Assembly (NCBI RefSeq): GCF_000214175.1
Contig: NC_015564.1
Span: 1,054,001-1,118,000, forward strand
Reading direction: 5' to 3'
Source: Hoyosella subflava DQS3-9A1
GTDB lineage: Bacteria > Actinomycetota > Actinomycetes > Mycobacteriales > Mycobacteriaceae
Length of the DNA stretch: 64,000 nucleotides
Shown: positions 55,755-64,000 of the stretch, piece by piece
Position numbering within the stretch: position 1 is the first letter of the stretch
Layout of the letters: each line of letters starts with the position of its first letter
Made by a program: the position numbers and the translations under genes
Notes under the pieces: model-generated
Database searches by the model: none
What the model saw: only the letters and a program-made list of their open reading frames with translations
Told to the model about the DNA's origin: nothing

Positions 55755-55770
55755 CCTATCACTTGACAGG
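55755..55770. promoter_or_regulatory. TetR-type operator, symporter side
   Basis: CCTATCACTTGACAGG is a 6-4-6 imperfect palindrome, 73 bases upstream of the symporter start. It matches the site at 55970-55985 in layout and in most half-site bases (YCTATC-n4-GAYAGR), which supports binding of one repressor to both. Confidence 0.5.
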
Positions 55771-55969
55771 AACCTACGGTGGGCGGTCATTGAGGTGGTT
55801 TCGCTGCCGTTAACCTTCCGTAAAGCGGGCACCTGATTCTGGAAACAAAAGCGCAGCTCAACGGCAGCTGCAGGTGTGAAACCTGGCCGTAACCCGCGTC
55901 ACGAATCCTTAATCTGAGCGGGAGTCTTGGTTACCCATGTGTCACCTCCCGGGCGGGAAAATCGGGAAA

Positions 55970-55985
55970 TCTATCAATCGATAGA
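55970..55985. promoter_or_regulatory. TetR-type operator, carboxylase side
   Basis: TCTATCAATCGATAGA is a perfect 6-4-6 palindrome (7-bp arms when 55969-55986 is counted), 29 bases before the first DUF1989 gene. Together with 55755-55770 it gives one site per divergent promoter. No guanidine-I (ykkC) riboswitch features were seen in the leader. Confidence 0.65.
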
Positions 55986-56014
55986 TATTTGACGGTGTCG
56001 ACCGGGAGGAACCA

Positions 56015-56851
56015 ATGTCAGTAGCTGAGCTGGCAAGCACGGCCACAACTCAGGCCGCGCGGGCACACGCCCGCTCGCAGGCCGGAACAATGACGGACTC
56101 CATGCCATTCGTGCCGGCAAGCACCTTTCCGTGCCCGCCAGCGGAAGCAGGCGACCTCACGTGGGCTGAGACGGTAGCGGGCGGCCGCTACACGTCGAAG
56201 GTCGTCGCGCGCGGTACACGTCTGCGACTCACAGATGTAGAAGGCAGCGCCTGTGCACACCTGCTCCTGTTCAACGCGGACCAGCCGTGGGAGCGTCTTA
56301 ACGCCGCCGACACAGTCAAAGTGCCGTGGCAGGCCTACCTCAGCGAGGGCCACCCGCTCCTGTCTGATCAGGGCCGCGTGCTGGCGACTGTTCTCGCGGA
56401 CACCTCAGGCAGTCACGACTTGCTCTGTGGCACCACGACAAAGCGTTCAAACACCGAGAAGTACGGTGACGGCTCACTCCACGGGCCCGCCGCGGCAGGC
56501 TTCGAACTGTTCACGGTTGCCGCCGCGAAGCACGGGCTCTCACCGCGCGACCTGCCACCGTCGATCTCGCTTTTTCACGGCATCCGTGTCGCTGCCGACG
56601 GCACGCTCGAAAGCGTCGGTAACTCGGGCCCTGGCGCCAGCGTCGACCTACTGATTCATATCCCTGCGATCGTGCTGCTGGCCAACACGGCGCACCGGCT
56701 TGATCCAGCTCCAGAATTCACCACCACAAACCTGCAGATTGTGGCGTGGGACGGCCTGCAAGACCTCGATCACGTCCCGAACAGTGACCCCGAGTACCTC
56801 CGGGCGGTTGCCAACACCAACGACTATCTCACCGCGCGGGGCCTCAAGTAA
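56015..56851 (+). CDS. Urea amidolyase-associated protein 1 (DUF1989), possible carboxyguanidine deiminase subunit
   Basis: A 278-residue protein with GGGAGG before the ATG. It belongs to DUF1989: GGRYTSKVVARGTRLRLTDV, ACAHLLLFNADQPWERLNAA, YLSEGHPLLSDQGRVLATVL, HDLLCGTTTKRSNTEKYGDG and the C-terminal DLDHVPNSDPEYLR. UAAP1 and UAAP2 pairs sit beside urea/guanidine carboxylases; in guanidine-degrading bacteria they form CgdAB, which deiminates carboxyguanidine to allophanate. It is the first gene of a three-gene operon with UAAP2 and the carboxylase. The CgdA-type role is inferred by family and neighbourhood. Confidence 0.87.
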   Translation: MSVAELASTATTQAARAHARSQAGTMTDSMPFVPASTFPCPPAEAGDLTWAETVAGGRYTSKVVARGTRLRLTDVEGSACAHLLLFNADQPWERLNAADTVKVPWQAYLSEGHPLLSDQGRVLATVLADTSGSHDLLCGTTTKRSNTEKYGDGSLHGPAAAGFELFTVAAAKHGLSPRDLPPSISLFHGIRVAADGTLESVGNSGPGASVDLLIHIPAIVLLANTAHRLDPAPEFTTTNLQIVAWDGLQDLDHVPNSDPEYLRAVANTNDYLTARGLK

Positions 56852-56863
56852 GGAGCACTACAC

Positions 56864-57490
56864 ATGACTGCCGCTATCAGTTCCTCCGTGATCCTTGACG
56901 AGCGCGTGGCCGCCCGCGCGCCATGGTCAGCCGTCGTCGAAGCTGGGGACACTCTTACAATCATCGACCTCGAAGGCAACCAGGCCGTCGACTGCATCCT
57001 CTACAAGGCCGCCGACACTGCCGAACGTTATTCTGCGCCAGAAACCATTGCGGCCCAGGGGAACGCGTACCTCAGTGAAGGAAGTGTGCTGCGCAGCAAC
57101 ACTGGCTCACCGCTGATGAGGGTGACGTTCGACAATTGCGGCCGCCACGACACCCTCGGCGGCGCGTGCTCGCAAGAGTCGAACACGCTGCGCTATGGCC
57201 ACCACACGAAGCATCAGCACGCGTGCGTCGAGAACTTCCTGATCGAGGGTGCTCGGTGGGGCCTGGGCAAACGTGATCTCGTCTCGAACATCAATTGGTT
57301 CATGAACGTCCCTGTAGACCCGGACGGCACTCTCGGGATCGTCGACGGCATCTCCGGGCCGGGCAAGAAAGTGTCGCTGCGGGCTGAGCAAGACACCCTC
57401 GTCCTTGTGTCGAACTGCCCACAAATAAACAACCCCTGCAACGGTTTCCGTCCCACGCCTGTTCGCATGCTCGTAACCCGGCCCGCTTGA
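56864..57490 (+). CDS. Urea amidolyase-associated protein 2 (DUF1989), possible carboxyguanidine deiminase subunit
   Basis: A 208-residue DUF1989 protein, 12 bases after UAAP1, with AAGGAG upstream. EAGDTLTIIDLEGNQAVDCI, YLSEGSVLRSNTGSPLMRVT, GRHDTLGGACSQESNTLRYG and HACVENFLIEGARWGLGKRD are the conserved blocks, with Cys and His residues placed for metal binding as in the family. It probably forms a heteromer with UAAP1. The carboxylase follows 26 bases later. Confidence 0.87.
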   Translation: MTAAISSSVILDERVAARAPWSAVVEAGDTLTIIDLEGNQAVDCILYKAADTAERYSAPETIAAQGNAYLSEGSVLRSNTGSPLMRVTFDNCGRHDTLGGACSQESNTLRYGHHTKHQHACVENFLIEGARWGLGKRDLVSNINWFMNVPVDPDGTLGIVDGISGPGKKVSLRAEQDTLVLVSNCPQINNPCNGFRPTPVRMLVTRPA

Positions 57491-57516
57491 GCGAACCACT
57501 GGAAGGACCACCATCT

Positions 57517-60500
57517 ATGCCTGCCTTCGACACGCTGCTGATCGCCAACCGCGGCGAGATCGCCTGCCGCATCATCCGGACAGCCCGAGAGATGGGGCTG
57601 CGCACCGTCGCTGTCTTTTCCGATGCCGACCGCGGCGCCGCCCACGTCCGAATGGCTGATGCGGCAGTCCACATTGGTGCAACCATCCCGCGAGAGTCGT
57701 ACCTGAACGCTGATGCGATCCTCGATGCGGCGCGACAAACGGGAGCCGGAGCTATCCACCCTGGCTACGGCTTTCTTTCCGAAGACGCGGCGTTTGCGGA
57801 ACGTGTCGAGGCAGAGGGGCTGGCCTTTGTGGGTCCCACGCCAGACCAGTTGCGGGTTTTCGGCTCAAAGCACACAGCACGCGACGCCGCGAAGGCAGCC
57901 GGTGTGCCAATGATCGCTGGAACAGGTCTACTGGACAGTCTTGCCGATGCCGTCGCCTCGGCTGCTCACATCGGGTATCCCGTGATGCTGAAAGCAACCG
58001 GCGGGGGTGGCGGCATCGGGATGCAGGTATGCCGCTCCGACGCCGAGTTGCGGGAGGCCTACGACGTTGTCGCGCGGCTCGCGGAGAATAGTTTCTCGAC
58101 CGCGGGCATCTTCCTCGAGCGCTACGTCGAAAACGCGAGGCACATCGAAGTCCAGGTGTTCGGTGATGGTGCAGGCGGGATCGTCATCCTGGGCGACCGG
58201 GACTGCTCACTCCAGCGCCGCAACCAGAAAGTGGTCGAGGAAGCGCCAGCCCCCGGGCTGACTTGCGAGCTTCGTCACATGCTTCACAACACGTCACGCG
58301 CATTGGCAGCTTCGGTGAACTACCGGAGCGCCGGAACGGTCGAATTCGTGTACGACGCGGTGCGCGAGGAAGCCTCCTTCCTCGAAGTGAACTCGCGGCT
58401 GCAAGTGGAACACCCCGTCACCGAACTGGTTACTGGTGTCGACCTTGTTCGCATGATGCTCGAACTCGCACTTGGGCAGAAGCACAATCTCCCCGCCGCA
58501 GTGCCCGTGCAGGGCCATGCCATCGAGTCACGAATATACGCGGAAGACCCTAATCGTGACTTTCTGCCGTCCGCCGGCGTGCTCACCCAGGTCACCCTCC
58601 CGCAGGGTGTGCGCGTTGACGGCTGGGCTGAGACCGGTACAGAGGTTTCGACAGCCTACGATCCGATGCTCGCTAAGGTCATCGTCCGCGCCGATTCGCG
58701 CGACGGGGCCTTCACATCAATGCTCGACGCGCTGAAAGCCACCCGATTCGACGGCATCGAAACGAATCTGGGTCTTTTGCGGGCAATCACTACAGACGAT
58801 GCCGTTCTGCGCGCAGAGCACAGTACTGCCACGATTGCTGGCATCAAAGACGTCGACCCGCGCATCACCGTGGAGCGTCCCGGCATGCTTACTACCGTGC
58901 AGGATTGGCCGGGACGAATCGGAATGTGGCAGGTTGGTGTGCCGCCGAGTGGTCCAATGGACGATTTGTCCTTCCGGATCGGTAACCGCACGCTCGGTAA
59001 TGATGAGGGCGCGCCGGGGCTTGAATGCACGGTCGCGGGGCCAGCACTGCGGTTCACGCACGAGACGACCGTGTGTGTGACAGGAGCAGCAGTCGCAGTC
59101 ACGGTTGACGGCAGCGCTGCGGCCATGTGGAAACCAGTCACCGTGCCAGCGGGGGCGGTGCTTGACGTCGGCTCGGTGGACGGGGCAGGGCTCCGGACCT
59201 ACGTCCTCTTTGCGGGCGGCCTCGATGTGCCTAAGTACTTGGGCAGCGCCTCGACGTTCACACTCGGACAGTTCGGTGGACATGGCGGCCGCGCGTTACG
59301 CAACGGTGACGTCCTGCGCGCGTGCGGCGGCACGGTGCGCACGACCGTTATCAGTGAACTGCCGGAGTTCACTCGCCACTGGGCCATCGCCGTGACCGAA
59401 GGCCCGCACGGCGCCCCAGAATTCTTCACCCGCGACGACATCGACACTCTCTACCGCACTGACTATGAGGTGCACTTCAACTCGGCACGCACGGGCGTAC
59501 GTCTGATCGGGCCCAAACCTGAATGGGCGCGAAACGATGGAGGCGAAGCTGGCCTGCACCCGTCCAACATCCATGACAACGCCTACTCTGTGGGCGCGCT
59601 CGACTTCACCGGCGACACCCCGATCCTGCTCGGGCCCGATGGGCCGAGCCTTGGCGGGTTTGTCTGTCCCGTTACTGTCGTCGCTGCGCAACGGTGGAAA
59701 CTTGGGCAGCTCAAACCAGGTGACACGGTCCGGTTTGTGCCGGTGCGCTCAGCGAAGTCACCCTCGTTGCGATCCCTGGACAGCAGCCGGTGGAACACGC
59801 CAGTCGCGAGTGGGGACGGTGACAATGGTGTGCTCGCGCGCTACGAGGCGACTGCAGGTGTGCCGTCGCGGACGTACCGGCGTTCTGGCGATGACAATGT
59901 GCTCATCGAATACGGTGACATCACTCTTGATCTCGCTCTGCGCGCTCGCGTGCACGCGCTGCATATGAAGCTCGAAGCTGACAGAGTGAACGGAGTGCTC
60001 GACCTGACGCCAGGTATCCGGTCGCTTCAGGTACATGTCGACCCCGACGTCCTTCCAGTTCCGAAACTCCTCGGGTTACTCGGCGAACTTGAAGAAGACA
60101 TCCCTGCGGCATCTGAACTAGTAGTGCCCAGTCGCACGGTCCGGCTTCCGTTGTCGTGGGACGACCCCGCCACTAGGGAAGCGATCGAGCGCTACATGTC
60201 GGGCGTTCGTTCTGACGCGCCCTGGTGCCCCTGGAACATCGAATTCATTCGCCGCATCAACGGCCTCGAGTCCGTCGACGACGTTTTCCGGAGCGTGTTC
60301 GACGCTGAGTACCTGGTGCTGGGACTAGGCGATGTGTACCTCGGTGCGCCCGTCGCCACACCCCTGGATCCGCGGCACCGCCTCGTCACAACCAAATACA
60401 ACCCGGCGCGCACCTGGACGCCGGAGAACGCTGTCGGCATCGGTGGCGCGTACCTGTGCATCTATGGGATGGAGGGCCCCGGCGGGTACCAGTTCGTTGG

Positions 60501-61068
60501 CCGCACTACCCAGGTGTGGAACCGGTACAAGTCGGCTGGACAGCCCTGGCTATTGAACTTCTTCGACCGTATCCAGTGGTATCCGGTCAGTCCCGACGAA
60601 CTCACCGAAATGCGGGCTGACATAGCGGCGGGGCGTGGCCATGCAGACATCACAGGCGGTGAGTTCTCCCTCGCTGAGCATCAGCGATTCCTGGCCGGGA
60701 ATGCGGCGTCTATCGCGGAGTTCCGCGACCGGCAGTCCACCGCTTTCGATGCAGAACGCGCAGCGTGGGAAGCGGCCGGAGAATTTGACCGTCAGGATTC
60801 CGTCCCGGCGGATGCGGCGATGCCCGTCGATGACGTCGTCGTACCCGACGGTGGCGCGCTTGTCGAAGCGCCGTTCGTCGCGAATATCTGGAAGGTGATG
60901 GTCGAACCGGGGGATGTCGTACAAGCCGGCCAGCCTCTGCTGGCTCTCGAGGCGATGAAAATGGAAACAATCATCAGTGCTCCCCAGGCAGGTGTGGTCG
61001 ATCAGGTGCTCGGCTCTACGGGGTCACAAGTTCTCGCCGGTGAGGGTCTCGTCGTCCTTGGGACGTGA
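57517..61068 (+). CDS. Urea/guanidine carboxylase (biotin-dependent)
   Basis: An 1183-residue biotin enzyme. Biotin carboxylase domain (about 1-440): TLLIANRGEIACRIIRTARE, ATP-grasp loop KATGGGGGIGMQVCRS, FLEVNSRLQVEHPVTELVTG. The carboxyltransferase (about 455-1040) joins KipA/KipI-like domains (RPGMLTTVQDWPGRIG; GLHPSNIHDNAYSVGALDFT). The C-terminal biotinyl domain has LALEAMKMETII, biotin on Lys1148. It uses ATP and bicarbonate to carboxylate urea or guanidine. Adjacent DUF1989 genes and absence of allophanate hydrolase leave the choice open, with guanidine favoured. The ATG at 57517 has GGAAGGA upstream. Confidence 0.93.
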   Translation: MPAFDTLLIANRGEIACRIIRTAREMGLRTVAVFSDADRGAAHVRMADAAVHIGATIPRESYLNADAILDAARQTGAGAIHPGYGFLSEDAAFAERVEAEGLAFVGPTPDQLRVFGSKHTARDAAKAAGVPMIAGTGLLDSLADAVASAAHIGYPVMLKATGGGGGIGMQVCRSDAELREAYDVVARLAENSFSTAGIFLERYVENARHIEVQVFGDGAGGIVILGDRDCSLQRRNQKVVEEAPAPGLTCELRHMLHNTSRALAASVNYRSAGTVEFVYDAVREEASFLEVNSRLQVEHPVTELVTGVDLVRMMLELALGQKHNLPAAVPVQGHAIESRIYAEDPNRDFLPSAGVLTQVTLPQGVRVDGWAETGTEVSTAYDPMLAKVIVRADSRDGAFTSMLDALKATRFDGIETNLGLLRAITTDDAVLRAEHSTATIAGIKDVDPRITVERPGMLTTVQDWPGRIGMWQVGVPPSGPMDDLSFRIGNRTLGNDEGAPGLECTVAGPALRFTHETTVCVTGAAVAVTVDGSAAAMWKPVTVPAGAVLDVGSVDGAGLRTYVLFAGGLDVPKYLGSASTFTLGQFGGHGGRALRNGDVLRACGGTVRTTVISELPEFTRHWAIAVTEGPHGAPEFFTRDDIDTLYRTDYEVHFNSARTGVRLIGPKPEWARNDGGEAGLHPSNIHDNAYSVGALDFTGDTPILLGPDGPSLGGFVCPVTVVAAQRWKLGQLKPGDTVRFVPVRSAKSPSLRSLDSSRWNTPVASGDGDNGVLARYEATAGVPSRTYRRSGDDNVLIEYGDITLDLALRARVHALHMKLEADRVNGVLDLTPGIRSLQVHVDPDVLPVPKLLGLLGELEEDIPAASELVVPSRTVRLPLSWDDPATREAIERYMSGVRSDAPWCPWNIEFIRRINGLESVDDVFRSVFDAEYLVLGLGDVYLGAPVATPLDPRHRLVTTKYNPARTWTPENAVGIGGAYLCIYGMEGPGGYQFVGRTTQVWNRYKSAGQPWLLNFFDRIQWYPVSPDELTEMRADIAAGRGHADITGGEFSLAEHQRFLAGNAASIAEFRDRQSTAFDAERAAWEAAGEFDRQDSVPADAAMPVDDVVVPDGGALVEAPFVANIWKVMVEPGDVVQAGQPLLALEAMKMETIISAPQAGVVDQVLGSTGSQVLAGEGLVVLGT

Positions 61069-61153
61069 CGTCCGTTCGGCCGTCCGGTTAGTCGGCAGGG
61101 AGTACAAATGGATACATAAGCGCACGACACCCGACACGACAACGGGGGCCATC

Positions 61154-61765
61154 ATGACCGTCCAGATCACGAAGTCAGTGCGGAAGGCGACTGATGCGGA
61201 TGTGCCACATCTAGCGGGAACCCTGGCAGCATCTTTCTACACCGATCCGGTGATGTCGTGGTGCTATCCAGACGATGCTCGGCGGGCGGAAATCCTGCCG
61301 CACAATTTCCGCTCGGTGATCGAAGCGACGCTCTCACTCGGCGGAATCGACACTGTCACAGACGCTGTTGGCGCAGCTGTTTGGATACCGCCGGGCACGG
61401 AACTGGACGAGGAGCGGCTCGCCGACCAGATCGGCAGAACATCTCGCGAGTACGCGGAGCGGGTCTTCACACTGCTGGCGTTAATGGACGAGCACCATCC
61501 GAAGGACAAAGAGCACCAATACCTGTGGCTGCTCGGAACGCGGCCTGAGTGGCAGTCACAGGGAATTGGCTCCGCTCTCATGCGACCGGTGCTCGAGGCG
61601 TGTGACCGAGACGGAATGCCCGCCTACCTCGAGGCGACGAGTGCGCGCAATCGGGATCTGTACCTCCGCCACGGTTTCGAGATCACTGAGGTTTTGTCCC
61701 TGTCAGAGGGGCCGCCGCTTTGGTGCATGTGGCGCTCCCCAAGGCGTTCGCCGGAACACAGCTGA
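61154..61765 (+). CDS. GNAT-family N-acetyltransferase
   Basis: A 203-residue protein with a GGGGG ribosome site. KSVRKATDADVPHLAGTLAA begins the fold. YLWLLGTRPEWQSQGIGSAL is the acetyl-CoA pyrophosphate loop (Q-G-I-G), and PAYLEATSARNRDLYLRHGF is the C-terminal motif. It acetylates an unknown amine. It lies 85 bases after the carboxylase on the same strand and may be in the operon, but many such genes are independent. Confidence 0.88.
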   Translation: MTVQITKSVRKATDADVPHLAGTLAASFYTDPVMSWCYPDDARRAEILPHNFRSVIEATLSLGGIDTVTDAVGAAVWIPPGTELDEERLADQIGRTSREYAERVFTLLALMDEHHPKDKEHQYLWLLGTRPEWQSQGIGSALMRPVLEACDRDGMPAYLEATSARNRDLYLRHGFEITEVLSLSEGPPLWCMWRSPRRSPEHS

Positions 61766-61821
61766 AACCAGAATCTTGCACCGCGCGAGGCCCCGCCTGA
61801 GCGTGTACGTTGGATGCTCGT

Positions 61822-62724
61822 ATGAGCGGACAGGGGAGGACCACGACACGTCGGCGGGGACTGCGCCAATGGCTTTTACTCACCGTAGTTCTGCTGGTGG
61901 CGCTCGCGGCGATACCTGCGGCGAGTTCACCGCGAAGTAGTGAACACTACGTCGCGCTCGGCGATTCTCGAGCGGCCGGCCCATCAACGCTGCGGTTCCT
62001 GAACGATGGGTGCGGCCGCACTGCTGCCTCCTATCCCCGCCTTATCGAGGAGTGGCTGCAGCCGGAGTTCTTCAATTTCGCGGCATGCAGCGGTGCGCGT
62101 GTTGAGCACATTCTCGATAACCCCCAAGAGTCGCGCAGCGGAGACGCTCGGCCGCTGCAAGTTGACGCGGTGACGGACGAAACCACTTTGATCACGATCA
62201 GTATCGGCGGAAACGATGTGCGCTGGTACGACATTGCCCGCGCATGCTTCACAAAAGAGGAAGGCGCAGACCGGGAATGCCGCAACGATCCCGAAACCCG
62301 GCTCGCCGCAATGGAATCGCTGCGGCCCCTACGTCCACGACTGGATCGACTGCTCGGAACGCTGCAGGAACGTGCGCCCAAAGCAAAGATCTTCCTTGCC
62401 AGCCACGGAGGCACCGTCGGGGACCATGGCTGCTTCCCCGTGGTTCCGACCAGTGACGAGGACGCGCAGTTCATCGCCGAGTACCAGGACACGATGAACG
62501 AGATCATAAGGGCCGCAGCGAGATACGCTGGCGTTACCTATGTGGATCTGGCGAAGGCCAGCGTCGGGCACGACGCGTGCCAGCCGCAAGGCGTCAAATG
62601 GTACGAAGGCAACGTGACGACGTCGACGTCGCTGACAATGCACCCCAACAACACTGGTAACCGGGCGTTCGCGAAACTCTTCGAGGATGAAATCAAGCGG
62701 GAGTTCCGCAAGCGCGTCAGGTGA
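61822..62724 (+). CDS. Secreted SGNH-family lipase/esterase
   Basis: A 300-residue protein. The start MSGQGRTTTRRRGLRQWLLL leads into a hydrophobic signal ending near PAASS. Block I is YVALGDSRAAGP (catalytic Ser), block III TISIGGNDVRWYD (Gly, Asn), and block V TMHPNNTGNRAF (His). This is the extracellular actinobacterial SGNH hydrolase type, likely cleaving an acyl ester in the envelope. ATG 61822 is used; an in-frame TTG at 61810 is less likely. Confidence 0.88.
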   Translation: MSGQGRTTTRRRGLRQWLLLTVVLLVALAAIPAASSPRSSEHYVALGDSRAAGPSTLRFLNDGCGRTAASYPRLIEEWLQPEFFNFAACSGARVEHILDNPQESRSGDARPLQVDAVTDETTLITISIGGNDVRWYDIARACFTKEEGADRECRNDPETRLAAMESLRPLRPRLDRLLGTLQERAPKAKIFLASHGGTVGDHGCFPVVPTSDEDAQFIAEYQDTMNEIIRAAARYAGVTYVDLAKASVGHDACQPQGVKWYEGNVTTSTSLTMHPNNTGNRAFAKLFEDEIKREFRKRVR

Positions 62725-62824
62725 TGTGGCATTAAACACATCAACTGCCGGATAAGGAACACAGCCGCTGAAGGATCTTGTTACTGCCACCAGAGATCGC
62801 AAACCAAGCGCGCGAGGAGTGGCT

Positions 62825-63439
62825 ATGCCTGAGACGATACGTGACCGCGTTGATTTCTGGTTCGATCCAGCGTGCCCCTGGTGCTGGATGACCTCGCGCT
62901 GGATCATCGAGGTGCAGAAGGTGCGCGAGATCGATGTCAGCTTCCGCGTCATGAGCCTCTACCTTCTGAACGAGAAAAAAGACATTCCCGACGATTACCG
63001 CAGCAGGATTGCGGAAACACTCGGCCCGGTTCGCGTCCTCATCGCGGCGGCGCAGCAACACGGTGAGGACGTGCTGGGTCCTCTGTACACAGCGATGGGC
63101 ACGCGCATTCACAATGAGGGCATGAATGACCGGGTCGCGGTCATCAAGGACTCCCTCGGTGAACTCGGTCTCGACTTGTCGCTCGCTGAGGCCGCCGAAA
63201 CTGATGGCTTCGACAGTGCGTTGCGAGCAAGCCATGACGAAGGCATGAGCAAGGTCGGTGAGGACGTGGGCACCCCCACCATTCACGTCAACGGGACCGC
63301 GTTCTTCGGGCCGGTGCTCTCGAGGATTCCCCGCGGTGACGATGCCGGGAAGGTGTGGGACGGGGCTGTCGCACTGGCGAGCTACCCGCACTTTTACGAA
63401 CTGAAGCGCTCGCGTGACGAATCGCCAGACTTCAGCTGA
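62825..63439 (+). CDS. Mycothiol-dependent DsbA-family reductase (Rv2466c-like)
   Basis: A 204-residue thioredoxin-fold protein. RVDFWFDPACPWCWMTSRWI carries the CPWC active site (Cys17, Cys20). The helical insert (LLNEKKDIPDDYRSRIAETL) and cis-proline region GEDVGTPTIHVNGTAFFGPV match M. tuberculosis Rv2466c, a mycothiol-dependent nitroreductase that activates nitro-prodrugs such as TP053 and protects against oxidative stress. The ATG at 62825 has GAGGAG upstream. rpiB follows, the same order as Rv2466c-Rv2465c. Confidence 0.93.
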   Translation: MPETIRDRVDFWFDPACPWCWMTSRWIIEVQKVREIDVSFRVMSLYLLNEKKDIPDDYRSRIAETLGPVRVLIAAAQQHGEDVLGPLYTAMGTRIHNEGMNDRVAVIKDSLGELGLDLSLAEAAETDGFDSALRASHDEGMSKVGEDVGTPTIHVNGTAFFGPVLSRIPRGDDAGKVWDGAVALASYPHFYELKRSRDESPDFS

Positions 63440-63494
63440 GCGCCGCGACTGACTCGGTGCGTGACACCACGGCGGAACCTGACAGAATGGCGCC

Positions 63495-63968
63495 ATGCGC
63501 GTTTACCTTGGTGCCGATCACGCCGGCTTCGAACTGAAGAACCAGATTAAAGACCACCTCGAGGCGCTCGGCTACGAGCCTATCGACTGTGGAGCTTTCG
63601 AGTACGACGCTCTCGATGACTACCCAGCCTTCTGCATCGACGCAGCACGCAAGGTCGTCAAAGATCCCGGCAGCTTGGGAATCGTGCTCGGTGGCTCCGG
63701 AAATGGTGAGCAGATCGCCGCGAACAAGGTTCCAGGCGCCCGCTGCGCGCTCGCCTGGAGCGTAGAGACAGCGCAGCTCGCGCGGCAGCACAACAACGCT
63801 CAGCTCATGGGCCTCGGCGGTCGCATGCATAGCAAGGAGGAAGCATTCGCGATCGTTGAAGCATTCCTGACCACCCCGTGGTCCGATGAAGAACGTCACC
63901 AGCGCCGCATCGATATCCTCGCTGAATACGAGAAGTCAGGCGAAGCCCCCGCGGTGCCCGGAGCGTGA
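63495..63968 (+). CDS. rpiB: Ribose-5-phosphate isomerase B
   Basis: A 157-residue protein. MRVYLGADHAGFELKNQIKD is the substrate-binding start, VLGGSGNGEQIAANKVPGAR is the anion/active-site loop in its actinobacterial form (Gly-Ser-Gly-Asn-Gly-Glu where enteric enzymes have Gly-Thr-Gly), and HNNAQLMGLGGRMHSKEEAF follows. The catalytic base in the actinobacterial subtype is a glutamate (in NGEQ) in place of the cysteine of E. coli RpiB. It interconverts ribose 5-phosphate and ribulose 5-phosphate. The window ends 32 bases after the stop. Confidence 0.96.
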   Translation: MRVYLGADHAGFELKNQIKDHLEALGYEPIDCGAFEYDALDDYPAFCIDAARKVVKDPGSLGIVLGGSGNGEQIAANKVPGARCALAWSVETAQLARQHNNAQLMGLGGRMHSKEEAFAIVEAFLTTPWSDEERHQRRIDILAEYEKSGEAPAVPGA

Positions 63969-64000
63969 GCGGTACGTCCATTGCCTGAGGGACATACGCT

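Noticed and set aside
55683-56014. Guanidine-I (ykkC) riboswitch in the carboxylase leader
   Set aside because: The conserved loop sequences were looked for by eye and not found; only TetR-type palindromes are visible. A covariance search would settle it.

Overview
The window is a high-GC actinobacterial chromosome segment, most likely from the Mycobacteriales (Hoyosella/Rhodococcus/Mycobacterium relatives). The right half keeps the gene order of the Mycobacterium tuberculosis Rv2465c-Rv2478c block: rpiB, mycothiol-dependent DsbA-like reductase, pepN, DUF5130, HNH nuclease, truncated haemoglobin O, two small genes, giant NAD-glutamate dehydrogenase, EttA-type ABC-F and ssb. SigK/RskA, oligoribonuclease, an LdtMt2-like L,D-transpeptidase and a CtaJ-like protein also fit this order. 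The genus is inferred from gene content. There is no phage, CRISPR array, rRNA or intact insertion sequence. Three tRNA genes are present: Lys-CTT, His-GTG and Arg-TCT.

Layout. 0-3.4 kb: the start of a 2-hydroxypenta-2,4-dienoate hydratase gene diverges from korAB (2-oxoglutarate:ferredoxin oxidoreductase) across a KstR-type palindrome. 3.4-9.4 kb: small secreted proteins, then an Lrp/AsnC regulator diverging from a fused indolepyruvate:ferredoxin oxidoreductase. 9.5-13.2 kb: a decayed ugp operon with truncated permease and ATPase but an intact substrate-binding protein, followed by a Tat-exported phospholipase C. 13.2-17.3 kb: a DUF559 gene between 25-bp direct repeats, tRNA-Lys, L,D-transpeptidase, DUF3052 gene, tRNA-His and orn. 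17.3-25.4 kb: fatty acid-CoA ligase with SDR, a secreted protein and a paralogous remnant, a zinc alcohol dehydrogenase, a PadR/FadH-like dienoyl-CoA reductase pair and a macrodomain protein. 25.5-29.2 kb: a compact sigK-rskA-molybdopterin oxidoreductase-fasciclin lipoprotein operon. 29.3-34 kb: membrane proteins and lipoproteins, including a tandem DUF4232 pair, and tRNA-Arg.

34.5-52.1 kb: CopD/CtaG copper protein, ssb with DnaA-box-like sites, EttA, thioesterase, GDH with two co-translated small genes, glbO, MscS channel, a frameshifted siderophore-binding pseudogene, HNH nuclease, CtaJ-like gene overlapping a DUF5130 gene, and pepN. 52.2-62.7 kb: an accessory block inserted between pepN and the Rv2466c-like gene. 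It holds a methyltransferase, a TetR regulator, a sodium:solute symporter, two DUF1989 (urea amidolyase-associated) proteins, a urea/guanidine carboxylase, an acetyltransferase and an SGNH hydrolase. The block reads as a guanidine- or urea-nitrogen assimilation module controlled by TetR through two matching palindromes. The window ends with the DsbA-like reductase and rpiB.

Nothing here is an obviously unprecedented system. The observations most worth following are the carboxylase/DUF1989 island without allophanate hydrolase or riboswitch, the KstR-type site controlling korAB, the self-contained SigK locus, the orphan UgpB next to phospholipase C, and the SAGC active-site variant of the L,D-transpeptidase.
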